DNA of 64,000 nt from Nocardioides caldifontis (GTDB lineage Bacteria; Actinomycetota; Actinomycetes; Propionibacteriales; Nocardioidaceae), in NCBI RefSeq assembly GCF_008087345.1, contig NZ_VHIB01000001.1, positions 186,001 to 250,000 of the forward strand, written 5' to 3'. The translations under genes and the position numbers were made by a program. Positions 23,768 through 32,325 of the stretch are shown here, one piece after another (position 1 is the stretch's first letter; the number at the start of each line of letters is the position of its first letter). The notes under the pieces were generated by a model, which was not told the origin of the DNA, searched no databases, and worked only from the letters and a program-made list of their open reading frames with translations.

Positions 23768-25747
23768 TCAGCCGGTCGGCTCGCCGCTCGGTTCCACGTG
23801 GAACAACGTCGCGCCGAGGGCGACCTGGCCGCCCGCGGCCGCACCCACCTCGACCACCGTGCCGGCGAACGGAGCCCGCAGCGCGAGCTCCATCTTCATC
23901 GCCTCCAGCACGCCGAGCAGCTGCCCCTCCTCCACGACCTGCCCCGCGGTGACCTCGACGGCGAGCAGCGTGCCCGGCATCGGCGCGGTCACCGTCCCGT
24001 CGCCGACGGCGGTCCGGCGGCCGGCGGCGAACGCGTCGGGCCGGGTGAAGGTGAGGACGTGGCCGCGGTAGGCGACCTGCACCTGCCGTCGTGACGTCGC
24101 GACGCACGCCTCGTGGACCCGGCCGTCGACTTCGAGCCGGAGCACCCCCACGTCGGTGGCGACCGCGTGGACCCGGTGGGAGCCGGTGGGCGTCTCCACG
24201 GTGTCCATGCCGACCTCCAGCACGTGGCGGTCGCCGGCGTGCTCGAGCTCGACGGTCACCGGGGCCGGCGGTCCGGCGAGCCGCCACCCGTCGGCGACGT
24301 CGAACGGTCCGGTGCCCCCGCGTTCGTCGCCGCCGCGGGCCAGCGCCCACGCGGCGAGCACCATCGGCAGCTCGGGCTCCGGCGGCCGGACGGCTTCGGG
24401 GTTGCGGTCCAGCCAGGCGGTGTCGACCTGGTGGTCGCGGAAGGCGTCGGAGGCGGCCAGCGCGCGCAGGTAGCCGACGTTGGTGGTCAGCCCCAGGATC
24501 GCGGTGTCGTCGAGCGCCGTGACGAGCGAGCGGCGCGCGGCCTCGCGGTCCGGACCTTCGGCGATGACCTTGCCGAGCATCGGGTCGTAGGCGGTCGACA
24601 CCTCGGCACCCGGCTCGAGCGCGGCGTCGATCCGGGCCCGCGGTGACCAGCGCACGACGGTGGCCCGCCCAGCCTGCGGCAGGAAGCCGCCGAAGGCGTC
24701 CTCGGCGTAGACCCGCGCCTCGATCGCGTGCCCCTCGCACCGCACCTGCTCCTGGGTGAACGGCAGCTCCTCCCCCGCGGCGACCCGGAGCTGCAGCTCG
24801 ACCAGGTCGAGGGGGGCGCCGGCCACGGTCACCACCGACTCGGTGACCGGGTGCTCGACCTGCAGCCGGGTGTTCATCTCGAGGAAGAAGACCTCCTCGG
24901 CCCCGGTCTCGCCGGCCACCAGGAACTCCACGGTCCCGGCGTTCTCGTAGCCCACCTCGCGGGCCAGCGCCACCGCCGAGGAGAGCAGCAGCTCGCGCGC
25001 CGCCTCGCCGAGCCCCGGGGCCGGTGCCTCCTCGAGGACCTTCTGGTGACGGCGCTGCGCGGAGCAGTCCCGCTCGAAGAGGTGGACCACGTGGCCGTGC
25101 GCGTCCGCGAGCACCTGCACCTCGACGTGGCGGCCGCGCTCGACGTACCGCTCGAGGAGGAGGGTGTCGTCGCCGAACGCCGACGCCGCCTCCCGCCGGG
25201 CCGCCGCCACGGCGGCGTCGAGCTCGCCGGGGGTGCGGACGATCCGCATCCCCTTGCCGCCCCCGCCGGCCGCGGCCTTGACCAGCAGCGGGAAGTCGAC
25301 CGCCTCGCCGGGCTCGGCACGCGGCACCACCGGCACGCCGGCGGCCACCGCGATCTCCCGCGCCCGGTCCTTGCGCCCCATCTGCTCCATCACCCGCGCG
25401 GACGGGCCGACGAAGGTCAGCCCCGCGTCGACGACCGCGGCGGCGAACTCGGCGCGCTCGGAGAGGAAGCCGTAGCCCGGGTGCACCGCGTCGGCGCCGG
25501 TGCGGCGGGCCGCGTCCAGCAGCCCCTCGACCCGCAGGTACGACGCGTTGGCCGGCGTCGGACCGAGGTGCACCGCCTCGTCCGCGGCCCGCACGTGCGG
25601 CGCGTCGCGGTCGGCGTCGGAGTACACCGCCACCGTCCGGATCCCCATCCGGTGCGCGGTGCGGATCACCCGCAGCGCGATCTCGCCACGGTTGGCGACC
25701 AGCAACGTCCCGACCGGTCGCGCCGCACTGCTCGACGTCACCTGCAC
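23768..25747 (-). CDS. acyl-CoA carboxylase alpha subunit (biotin carboxylase + BCCP)
   Basis: A 659-residue fusion. Biotin carboxylase domain, residues ~10-460: LLVANRGEIALRVIRTA, ATP-grasp Gly loop KAAAGGGGKGMRIV, EVQVLADAHG, DCSAQRRHQKVLEEAPAP and FLEMNTRLQVEHPVTE. After a linker domain the C-terminal biotinyl domain carries LEAMKMEL with the biotinylated Lys at about 615. It carboxylates biotin for the beta subunit encoded 29 bp upstream. GTG 25747 is supported by AAGGAG 7 nt before it. In mycobacteria the equivalent is AccA1 (leucine catabolism). A parS-like palindrome overlaps its last codons. Confidence 0.93.
   Translation of the reverse strand: MQVTSSSAARPVGTLLVANRGEIALRVIRTAHRMGIRTVAVYSDADRDAPHVRAADEAVHLGPTPANASYLRVEGLLDAARRTGADAVHPGYGFLSERAEFAAAVVDAGLTFVGPSARVMEQMGRKDRAREIAVAAGVPVVPRAEPGEAVDFPLLVKAAAGGGGKGMRIVRTPGELDAAVAAARREAASAFGDDTLLLERYVERGRHVEVQVLADAHGHVVHLFERDCSAQRRHQKVLEEAPAPGLGEAARELLLSSAVALAREVGYENAGTVEFLVAGETGAEEVFFLEMNTRLQVEHPVTESVVTVAGAPLDLVELQLRVAAGEELPFTQEQVRCEGHAIEARVYAEDAFGGFLPQAGRATVVRWSPRARIDAALEPGAEVSTAYDPMLGKVIAEGPDREAARRSLVTALDDTAILGLTTNVGYLRALAASDAFRDHQVDTAWLDRNPEAVRPPEPELPMVLAAWALARGGDERGGTGPFDVADGWRLAGPPAPVTVELEHAGDRHVLEVGMDTVETPTGSHRVHAVATDVGVLRLEVDGRVHEACVATSRRQVQVAYRGHVLTFTRPDAFAAGRRTAVGDGTVTAPMPGTLLAVEVTAGQVVEEGQLLGVLEAMKMELALRAPFAGTVVEVGAAAGGQVALGATLFHVEPSGEPTG
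23790..23805. promoter_or_regulatory. parS-like palindrome 1
   Basis: GTTCCACGTGGAAC with flanking G and A. Perfect 14-bp palindrome resembling the ParB-binding parS consensus TGTTTCACGTGAAACA. It encodes Phe-His-Val-Glu near the end of the carboxylase gene. Confidence 0.5.
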
Positions 25748-25776
25748 GCCCGGCTCCTTCCTCGTCGGCTCCACGG

Positions 25777-27333
25777 TCACATCCGGAAGATGCCGTAGGA
25801 GGGCTCGGCCACCGGCGCGTGCGCCGCGGCCGCGAGCCCCATCCCGAGGACCCGCCGGGTCTCGGCCGGCTCGATGATCCCGTCGTCCCACAGCCGGGCC
25901 GTGGAGTAGTACGGCGACCCCTGCCGCTCGTACTGCTCGAGGATCGGGGCCTTGAACTCGGCCTCCTCCTCGGCGCTCCAGCTCTCCCCGCGCGCCTCGA
26001 TCCCGTCGCGACGCACGGTCGCCAGCACCGCGGCCGCCTGCTCGCCGCCCATCACCGAGATCCGCGCGTTGGGCCACATCCACAGGAAACGCGGGTCGTA
26101 CGCGCGGCCGCACATCCCGTAGTTCCCCGCCCCGAAGGAACCCCCGATCACCACGGTGAACTTCGGGACGACCGAGCAGGACACGGCGGTGACGAGCTTG
26201 GCGCCGTCCCGGGCGATCCCGCGGTTCTCGTAGTCGCGGCCGACCATGAAGCCGCTGATGTTCTGCAGGAAGACCAGCGGGATGCGCCGCTGGTTGCACA
26301 GCTCGACGAAGTGCGCACCCTTGAGCGCCGACTCCGAGAAGAGGATCCCGTTGTTCGCCACGATCCCCACCGGGTGGCCCCAGATCGTCGCGAACCCGGT
26401 CACCAGCGTCTCGCCGTACAGCTCCTTGAACTCGTGGAACCGGCTGCCGTCGACGACCCGCCGGATCACCTCGCGCACGTCGTACGGCGTCCGCGGGTCG
26501 GTCGGGACGACGGTGTCGAGCTCCTCCGGGTCGAGGAGCGGCTCCTCGGGGACCGGGGTGGTCGATCTCGCCGAGACCTCCTCCCGCGGGAGCGTCCCGA
26601 CGATCGACCGGACGATCTCCAGCGCGTGGGCGTCGTCCTCGGCCAGGTGGTCGACGACGCCGGAGCGGCGGGCGTGCACCTCGCCGCCGCCGAGCTCCTC
26701 TGCCGTGACGACCTCGCCGGTCGCGGCCTTCACGAGGGGCGGGCCGCCGAGGAAGATCGTGCCCTGGTCGCGCACGATGACGGTCTCGTCGCTCATCGCA
26801 GGGACGTAGGCGCCGCCGGCGGTGCAGGAGCCCATCACCGAGGCGATCTGCGGGATCCCCTCGGCGCTCATGTTGGCCTGGTTGAAGAAGATCCGGCCGA
26901 AGTGCTCGCGGTCGGGGAAGACCTCGTCCTGCATCGGGAGGTAGGCGCCGCCGGAGTCGACGAGGTAGAGGCAGGGCAGCTTGTTGGCCCGGGCGACCTC
27001 CTGCGCGCGGAGGTGCTTCTTGACCGTCATCGGGTAGTAGGTGCCGCCCTTGACGGTGGCGTCGTTGGCGACGACCACGCAGAGCCGGCCGTCGACGCGA
27101 CCGATGCCGGTGACGATGCCGGCGCTGTTGATGTCGCCGCCGTACATGTCGTGGGCGGCGAGCGGGCTCAGCTCGAGGAACGGGCTGCCGGGATCGAGCA
27201 GCCGGTCGACACGGTCGCGGACCAGGAGCTTCCCGCGGGCGGTGTGCTTGGCCCGTGCGGCCTCGCTGCCACCGCGGCGGGCGGCGGCGGTCTTCTCGCG
27301 CAGCTCCTCGACGAGCTCCCGCATCTGGGTCAT
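25777..27333 (-). CDS. methylcrotonyl-CoA-type carboxylase beta subunit
   Basis: A 518-residue carboxyltransferase that transfers CO2 from carboxybiotin to an acyl-CoA. Diagnostic blocks of the methylcrotonyl-CoA branch are seen: [54 protein letters not shown], and [17 protein letters not shown] in the N-domain; [34 protein letters not shown] and [15 protein letters not shown] in the C-domain. Together with the alpha subunit it points to leucine degradation (AccD1/LiuB type). TAGAGT sits 7 nt before the ATG, so it is probably leaderless and starts the operon. Confidence 0.93.
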   Translation of the reverse strand: MTQMRELVEELREKTAAARRGGSEAARAKHTARGKLLVRDRVDRLLDPGSPFLELSPLAAHDMYGGDINSAGIVTGIGRVDGRLCVVVANDATVKGGTYYPMTVKKHLRAQEVARANKLPCLYLVDSGGAYLPMQDEVFPDREHFGRIFFNQANMSAEGIPQIASVMGSCTAGGAYVPAMSDETVIVRDQGTIFLGGPPLVKAATGEVVTAEELGGGEVHARRSGVVDHLAEDDAHALEIVRSIVGTLPREEVSARSTTPVPEEPLLDPEELDTVVPTDPRTPYDVREVIRRVVDGSRFHEFKELYGETLVTGFATIWGHPVGIVANNGILFSESALKGAHFVELCNQRRIPLVFLQNISGFMVGRDYENRGIARDGAKLVTAVSCSVVPKFTVVIGGSFGAGNYGMCGRAYDPRFLWMWPNARISVMGGEQAAAVLATVRRDGIEARGESWSAEEEAEFKAPILEQYERQGSPYYSTARLWDDGIIEPAETRRVLGMGLAAAAHAPVAEPSYGIFRM

Positions 27334-27340
27334 GGGCGCG

Positions 27341-27346
27341 ACTCTA
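27341..27346 (-). promoter_or_regulatory. -10 element TAGAGT of the leaderless carboxylase beta gene
   Basis: On the minus strand TAGAGT ends 7 nt before the ATG at 27333. A divergent -10 (TAGGGT, 27379-27384) lies 32 bp away and serves the metallo-hydrolase gene. Confidence 0.55.
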
Positions 27347-27378
27347 GGAGACGGCAGGGCACCGGACCCCGAGGCTCC

Positions 27379-27384
27379 TAGGGT
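27379..27384 (+). promoter_or_regulatory. -10 element TAGGGT of the leaderless metallo-hydrolase gene
   Basis: TAGGGT ends 6 nt before the GTG at 27391 and selects that GTG over the one at 27385. Confidence 0.55.
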
Positions 27385-27390
27385 GTGGCC

Positions 27391-28310
27391 GTGAGAGCGA
27401 GGCTCGGCCGTCCCGACATCGACGCGTACGCCGACCGGTTCGCGGTGCCGCCCGTGACACCGGGCTCGCCGCTGACCGTGACGTTCCTCGGGGTGGCGAC
27501 GCTGCACGTGAGCGACGGGGAGTCGGCGCTGCTCACCGACGGCTACTTCAGCCGGCCGTCGCTGGCCACCGTGGCGCTGCGCCGCCTCGCGCCGGACACC
27601 CGCCGCGTGGCGGGGTGCCTCCGCGGCGCGGGGATCGACCGGCTCGACGCGGTGGTGCCGGTGCACACGCACTTCGACCACGCGCTGGACTCGGCGGTGG
27701 TGGCCCAGCGGACCGGTGCGCTGCTGGTCGGCGGCCGCTCGGCGGTGAACCTGGGGCGGGGCGGCGGGCTGCCGGAGGAGCGGCTCCGCCAGGTCTCGTC
27801 GGGCGACGAGGTGCGGCTGGGCGCGTTCGACGTGGCGTTCCTGGAGTCGGATCACTGCCCGCCGGACCGGTACCCCGGCGAGATCACCGCGCCGGTGGTG
27901 CCGCCGGCGAAGGCGACGGCCTACCGGTGCGGCGAGGCGTGGTCGCTGCTGGTCGAGCACCGGCCGACCGGGCGGAGCCTGCTGGTGCAGGGCAGCGCCG
28001 GGTTCGTGGCCGGCGCGCTGGAGGGGCGGTCGGCGGAGGTCGCGTACCTCGGGGTCGGCCAGCTCGGGATCCAGGACGAGGCGTACCTCCGCGACTACTG
28101 GCGCCACACCGTCGGCACCGTCGGCGCCCGCCGGGCGGTCCTGGTCCACTGGGACGACTTCTTCCGCCCGCTCGACCGCCCGCTCCGCGCGCTGCCTACG
28201 CCGGCGACGATCTCGACGTGACGATGCGGGTCCTCGGCGCCCTCGCCGACCGGGACGGGGTCGAGCTGTGGCTGCCGCGGGTGTGGCACCCCGAGGACCC
28301 CTGGCGCTGA
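27391..28310 (+). pseudogene. MBL-fold metallo-hydrolase, frameshifted near its 3' end
   Basis: A metallo-beta-lactamase-fold hydrolase. The metal motif is [10 protein letters not shown], preceded by [27 protein letters not shown] and followed by [14 protein letters not shown] and [13 protein letters not shown]. The reading frame ends at 28221 with LPTPATIST. From about 28197 the other frame reads [20 protein letters not shown] and on to [12 protein letters not shown], ending at 28310, which is the natural C-terminus. A single missing base near 28196-28197 explains this. It may be a sequencing error or a true truncation losing ~37 residues; the core enzyme may still work. Confidence 0.75.
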
Positions 28311-28330
28311 TCCCCCGGTCGGAACGACGT

Positions 28331-28380
28331 GCAGCTCGGCCCTCCCGGCACCTCCCAGGGGCGCCGGGCGGCCGAGCTGC
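28331..28380. terminator. bidirectional hairpin terminator
   Basis: Perfect 11-bp arms (GCAGCTCGGCC at 28331, GGCCGAGCTGC at 28370) with a second inner stem CCCGGC/GCCGGG. It lies between the convergent metallo-hydrolase and membrane-protein genes and could serve both. Confidence 0.8.
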
Positions 28381-28396
28381 CCGTCCGAGTGGCCCC

Positions 28397-29074
28397 TCAG
28401 GCCGCGAGCCGGCCCCGCTGGACGAGCCGCCACCCGGTGACGAACGCCGCCGCGGTGCAGCCGGTGGCCAGGGCGATCCCGAGGACGCCTGGAACCACCG
28501 CGAAGACCACCATCGGGAGCAGCGACGGGACGACGAGCCACCAGCTGATCACCCCGGCGCGGGCGAGTCCGGCGTAGAGCACCGGGAAGCCGAGCAGCCC
28601 GAACACCTTCGCGGTCATGAGCCAGCTGACGAAGCCCGGGTCGCCCATGGCGTGGAAGATCTCCACCGACTGCTCGATCGAGATCTCGTTGCCCATCGCG
28701 GCGAGGAACCAGTCGTTGAGCAGCAGCCCGGTGAACTGGATGGCGCCGAACGCCCCGGCCAGCGCGCCGACCGTGGTCAGCCCACGCCCGCGCCGGCCAC
28801 GCACGAGCCCGAGAGCCGCCAAGGCCCCGAACGCGTAGAGCACCCAGGAGTAGTGGAAGAAGGTCGCCGAGATCGTGGTGAGCGACGGGTCCTCCGCGAG
28901 CGAGGCGATGTAGTCGGCGTCGCTCGCGCTCTCCTGCGGCGGCGAGGTCCACGCGCCGGCCGCGAAGAGCAGCGGGGCCGCGATGAAGGCGGCACCGCCG
29001 AGGGTGGTGAGGGAGCCGCCGCGCGCCGCCTGCTCGTGGCCGGTGGCGGGGCGGTCGAGGATGGTGCTGGTCAT
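28397..29074 (-). CDS. multi-pass membrane protein of unknown function
   Basis: A 225-residue protein with about six hydrophobic segments: [97 protein letters not shown] and [17 protein letters not shown]. It resembles small DUF-type actinobacterial membrane proteins. GAAGGA lies about 9 nt before the ATG. It is divergent from a histidine kinase/response regulator pair across 200 bp, so it is a candidate target or sensor partner of that system. Function unknown. Confidence 0.7.
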   Translation of the reverse strand: MTSTILDRPATGHEQAARGGSLTTLGGAAFIAAPLLFAAGAWTSPPQESASDADYIASLAEDPSLTTISATFFHYSWVLYAFGALAALGLVRGRRGRGLTTVGALAGAFGAIQFTGLLLNDWFLAAMGNEISIEQSVEIFHAMGDPGFVSWLMTAKVFGLLGFPVLYAGLARAGVISWWLVVPSLLPMVVFAVVPGVLGIALATGCTAAAFVTGWRLVQRGRLAA

Positions 29075-29262
29075 GGTGAGCGTCCTTCGGATCGAGTTGT
29101 TGTTGCGGTGACCAGAACGCTAGGGACGGCGACCAGCCGGCGGATCGGACGGCGAGCCCGACCTGGTTGCGACCCGGAGCCGGTCCGGAGGGTCCCGGGA
29201 TCCTCCTGGGGTAGGAGGTCCCGTCGTGTCCCGGGAGGAGCCTCGGCAGCCCCGGAGCCCCT

Positions 29263-29268
29263 TACATT
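29263..29268 (+). promoter_or_regulatory. -10 element TACATT of the leaderless histidine kinase gene
   Basis: TACATT ends 6 nt before the GTG at 29275. Confidence 0.55.
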
Positions 29269-29274
29269 TGCCCG

Positions 29275-30441
29275 GTGAACCGCCTCCTGACCGGCCCCGC
29301 GCCGTACGCCGGCGCCGCGGTCGTGATGACGGCAGCGGCGCTCTTCGAGTCCGGGTACGGCGGTCCGGAGGCCGGGTTCACCGTCCACAACGTCTCGGTC
29401 TCCCTGGTCGTCGGGGCGTCCGTGCTGCTCGCCCGGTGGGCGCCGTTCGCGGGCGTGCTGCTCCTCGTCGCCTCGATCGGCGTCCCGCCGCTGTTCCAGG
29501 AGCTCCCGCCGACCGGCGGCACCCAGCTGATCGCCGCGATGCTGCTCGTCGGCAACGCCGCCTACCGGCTCGGCCCCAGGATGGGGCTGCTGGCCTACGC
29601 GGTCGGCGCGTTGGTCCCCGCGACGACGCTGGTCTGGGCCGGGGAGACGGTCTGGGAGTTCGCGTTCTTCGTCCTCGTCCTCGGGCCGGCGTGGGTGGTG
29701 GGGATCCTGCTTCGACGCGAGCACGAGCGGTCCGCGGAGCTGCACCGGCTGACGGAGGCGCTCCGTGTGGAGCGGAGCAAGCAGGCCGAGGTGGCGGTCG
29801 CCGCCGAGCGCACCCGGATCTCGCAGGAGCTGCACGACGCGGTCGCCCACACGGTGAGCGTGATGACCCTCCAGGTCGGGGTCGTGCGGCGACGGCTCCA
29901 GGACCGTCCCGTCGAGGAGGAGGCCCTGCGCGGCGCCGAGGAGCTCGGTCGCCAGGCGGTCGACGAGCTGCGGCGGATCGTCGGGCTGGTGCGCGAGGGC
30001 GAGCCGGCGGCCCTCGCCCCGCTCCCCTCCCTGGCCCAGCTCGACGAGCTCGTCGCCAACGTCCGCACCGCCGGCACGACCGTGGCCATGACGCTGACCG
30101 GTCCCCTGGAGGAGGTGCCGCAGGCGGTGGACATGTCGGCGTACCGGATCCTCCAGGAGGCGCTCACCAACGCCCTCCGCCACGCGCCGGGCGCCCCGGT
30201 GGAGGTGGCTGTCGAGGTCGACCGGCAGGCGATCCGGCTCGCGGTCGTCAACGGCCGCGCGACCCGTCCCGCGGTCGCGCACCCGGCCGGCGGCCACGGG
30301 TTGCCGGGGATGCGGGAGCGGGCGGCGGTGCTCGGCGGGACGCTCGCGGCGGAGCCCCGGGGCGACGGGTTCGCGGTCGAGGCGGTCCTGCCGCTCGCCG
30401 CTCCGCGGGCGGTCGCTGCTCGCGAGGGGGCGACGGCGTGA
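29275..30441 (+). CDS. two-component sensor histidine kinase (NarL/HisKA_3 type)
   Basis: A 388-residue membrane kinase. Four or five N-terminal helices (residues ~10-145) are followed by a HisKA_3 dimerisation domain with the phospho-acceptor in RISQELHDAVAHTVSVM (His187). The HATPase domain has the N-box YRILQEALTNALRHAPG and GGHGLPGMRERAAVLGG. No large extracellular domain, so it probably senses membrane or intracellular cues, perhaps with the divergent membrane protein. Coupled to its response regulator by a GTGA overlap. Confidence 0.92.
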   Translation: MNRLLTGPAPYAGAAVVMTAAALFESGYGGPEAGFTVHNVSVSLVVGASVLLARWAPFAGVLLLVASIGVPPLFQELPPTGGTQLIAAMLLVGNAAYRLGPRMGLLAYAVGALVPATTLVWAGETVWEFAFFVLVLGPAWVVGILLRREHERSAELHRLTEALRVERSKQAEVAVAAERTRISQELHDAVAHTVSVMTLQVGVVRRRLQDRPVEEEALRGAEELGRQAVDELRRIVGLVREGEPAALAPLPSLAQLDELVANVRTAGTTVAMTLTGPLEEVPQAVDMSAYRILQEALTNALRHAPGAPVEVAVEVDRQAIRLAVVNGRATRPAVAHPAGGHGLPGMRERAAVLGGTLAAEPRGDGFAVEAVLPLAAPRAVAAREGATA

Positions 30442-31097
30442 CGACGCTGCGGGTGGTGCTCGCCGACGACGAGGCGATGGTCCGCGCCGGGCTCCGGCTG
30501 CTCATCGACGGGGAGCCCGACCTCGAGGTGGTCGGCGAGGCCGTCGACGGCGAGGACGCCGTCCGCGTGGTGACCGCCCAGCGCCCCGACGTGGTGCTGA
30601 TGGACGTCCGGATGCCGCGGCTCGACGGGCTCGCGGCCGCGGAGCGGATCGTCGAGGCGGCGCCGGGCACGCGCGTGCTGATCCTGACCACCTTCGACGA
30701 GGACGCAGTCGTCGACCAGGCGATGCGCCACGGGGTGGCCGGGTTCCTGCTGAAGAGCTCACCGCCGGAGGACATGGTCGAGGCGATCCGCCGGGCCAGC
30801 CGCGGTCAGGGGGTGATCGACCCCGCGGTGGTGCCGGGGGTGATCTCCCGGTTCGGTGCCGGGCCGGCGACCGTCCGGCACCCGGCGCTCGACCAGCTCA
30901 CCCCGCGGGAGACCCAGGTGCTCGCGCTGGTCGGGAAGGGGCTGAGCAACGCCGAGATCGCGGCGGAGCTGTACCTCGGGGAGACGACGGTGAAGACCCA
31001 CCTCGGCAAGGTGCTGGAGAAGCTCGGGCTGCGGGACCGGCCGCGGGCGATCGCGTTCGCCTACGAGAGCGGGCTGCTGACCCCGGGCGAGCGGTGA
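30438..31097 (+). CDS. NarL/LuxR-type response regulator
   Basis: A 219-residue regulator. The receiver domain has acidic pocket LADDEAMV, phospho-acceptor Asp56 in VLMDVRMP and Lys in FLLKSS. The C-terminal LuxR helix-turn-helix is LDQLTPRETQVLALVGKGLSNAEIAAELYLGETTVKTHLGKVLEKLGLRDR (two halves of the motif, residues ~148-198). It overlaps the kinase stop by 4 bp. Likely targets are its own operon and the divergent membrane protein; the shared gap has a CCTCC-N7-GGAGG dyad and two TCCCGGGA boxes. Confidence 0.92.
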   Translation: MTTLRVVLADDEAMVRAGLRLLIDGEPDLEVVGEAVDGEDAVRVVTAQRPDVVLMDVRMPRLDGLAAAERIVEAAPGTRVLILTTFDEDAVVDQAMRHGVAGFLLKSSPPEDMVEAIRRASRGQGVIDPAVVPGVISRFGAGPATVRHPALDQLTPRETQVLALVGKGLSNAEIAAELYLGETTVKTHLGKVLEKLGLRDRPRAIAFAYESGLLTPGER

Positions 31098-31146
31098 ACC
31101 GGGCTGCCCCGGCCCCGGAGGGGTGACGGCTGTCGGCGGGCGGGCG

Positions 31147-31152
31147 TACCGT
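31147..31152 (+). promoter_or_regulatory. -10 element TACCGT of a leaderless hypothetical gene
   Basis: TACCGT ends 7 nt before the GTG at 31160 and selects it over the in-frame GTG at 31151. Confidence 0.45.
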
Positions 31153-31159
31153 GCCGTGC

Positions 31160-31543
31160 GTGCGGAGGCAGCCCCACGAGAACGTCGCCACGGTGCTGGT
31201 GGATCCCGCGGTGCTGCGCGAGCTCGAGCTGGCGCTGATGGGCCGGGACATGTGGGTGTGGCCGGTCGAGACGGCGCCGACGTACACCGACGGACCGCGG
31301 ATGGCGTTCCAGATCCGCCGCCGGATGCTGTTGGCGCGCCGCGGTGCCTGGGACGACGCTGCGGAGTGGACGCCGGTGTTCGTCTCGTTCGGGGACAGCT
31401 GGCGCGAGGGCGACGAACCGCTGCCGTGGGCGGCCCACCAGGCGCTGTGGGACACCCTCGGCGAGTTCGCCGCGCACACGCGGTACCGGCTCGGCCTCGG
31501 CGGCGTCCCGCGGCTCTCGGTGCCGCACGAGACGGCGGGGTGA
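31160..31543 (+). CDS. conserved hypothetical protein
   Basis: A 127-residue protein I do not recognise. The middle reads MGRDMWVWPVETAPTYTDGP, then FQIRRRMLLARRGAWDDAAEW and TPVFVSFGDSWREGDEPLPW, with a high Trp content. No signal peptide or membrane helix. It stands alone between the response regulator and the convergent DsbA-like gene, 3 bp from the latter's stop. Confidence 0.55.
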   Translation: MRRQPHENVATVLVDPAVLRELELALMGRDMWVWPVETAPTYTDGPRMAFQIRRRMLLARRGAWDDAAEWTPVFVSFGDSWREGDEPLPWAAHQALWDTLGEFAAHTRYRLGLGGVPRLSVPHETAG

Positions 31544-31546
31544 CGG

Positions 31547-32287
31547 CTACTTCTTCTGCCGGCGGCTGCCGCCGTGCCAGTCCTCCTCGGTGCCGGTCTC
31601 GTCCTCCTCCACGCCCAGGCCCCGCAGCTGCGGCAGCTCGCGCAGGCTGCGCTTGAGCTCGGCGAAGCCGCCGAAGGTCGCCAGCCCGACGACGTGGTCC
31701 CACAGCCGTACGGCGTCCTCGTCGCTCGGCAGCCGGGAGATCACCGGACCGAAGAAGGCGACCCCCTCCGGCGGCTCGAAGTGGATGATCGGCGTGCCGA
31801 CGTCCTTGCCGGCCAGGGCGAGCGCCTCGTCGGTCTCGGCGCGGATGCCGAGGTCGAGCGCCTCGTCGTCGAGCCGGTCCGCGAGCCCGGCGGGGAGGCC
31901 GAGCTCCTCGAGCACGGGCAGGAGGAAGGCGGGGGTGCCACGCGGGTCGAGCCCGTCCTCGGTGGCTCCCCACCCGTCCTCCGGCGGGGGCGAGTCCCAG
32001 ATGCGGGTGCCGAGCGCCTCGTAGAGCCGGCCGACGACCTCGGGGCCGTGGTCGGCGCGGGCGGCGTGGGCGACCCGGAGGAGCCGGAGCCCGGCGGTGT
32101 GGCTGGCTTCGTACTCGGGCGGGAAGTGCGCGTCGTAGTCGACGTGGGCGTTGAGCATGCGCAGCGAGATCGTGCGCCACTCCACGTCGTACTCCTTGAG
32201 CCGCTGCACCTTCCGCACCCACTTGCTGGTCATCCAGGCGAAGGGGCAGACAGGGTCGAAGTAGTAGCGGATCTCGGGGTGCGTCAT
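31547..32287 (-). CDS. DsbA-family protein of the mycothiol-dependent nitroreductase (Rv2466c) type
   Basis: A 246-residue thioredoxin-fold protein. It matches the Rv2466c family closely: IRYYFDPVCPFAWMTSKWV, LRMLNAHVDYDAHFP, the DVGTPIIHFEPP cis-Pro region and GVAFFGPVISRLPSDEDA. The family active site is CPWC; here it is CPFA, so the resolving Cys is replaced and only one thiol remains. Reduction by mycothiol with NADPH and mycoredoxin is known for Rv2466c; with a single Cys this copy may use a monothiol mechanism. The tail after ~220 is charged and unlike the family. Confidence 0.85.
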   Translation of the reverse strand: MTHPEIRYYFDPVCPFAWMTSKWVRKVQRLKEYDVEWRTISLRMLNAHVDYDAHFPPEYEASHTAGLRLLRVAHAARADHGPEVVGRLYEALGTRIWDSPPPEDGWGATEDGLDPRGTPAFLLPVLEELGLPAGLADRLDDEALDLGIRAETDEALALAGKDVGTPIIHFEPPEGVAFFGPVISRLPSDEDAVRLWDHVVGLATFGGFAELKRSLRELPQLRGLGVEEDETGTEEDWHGGSRRQKK

Positions 32288-32325
32288 GGGGGCAGCATGC
32301 CCAGCAGGCCGACGGACCCAACCCG

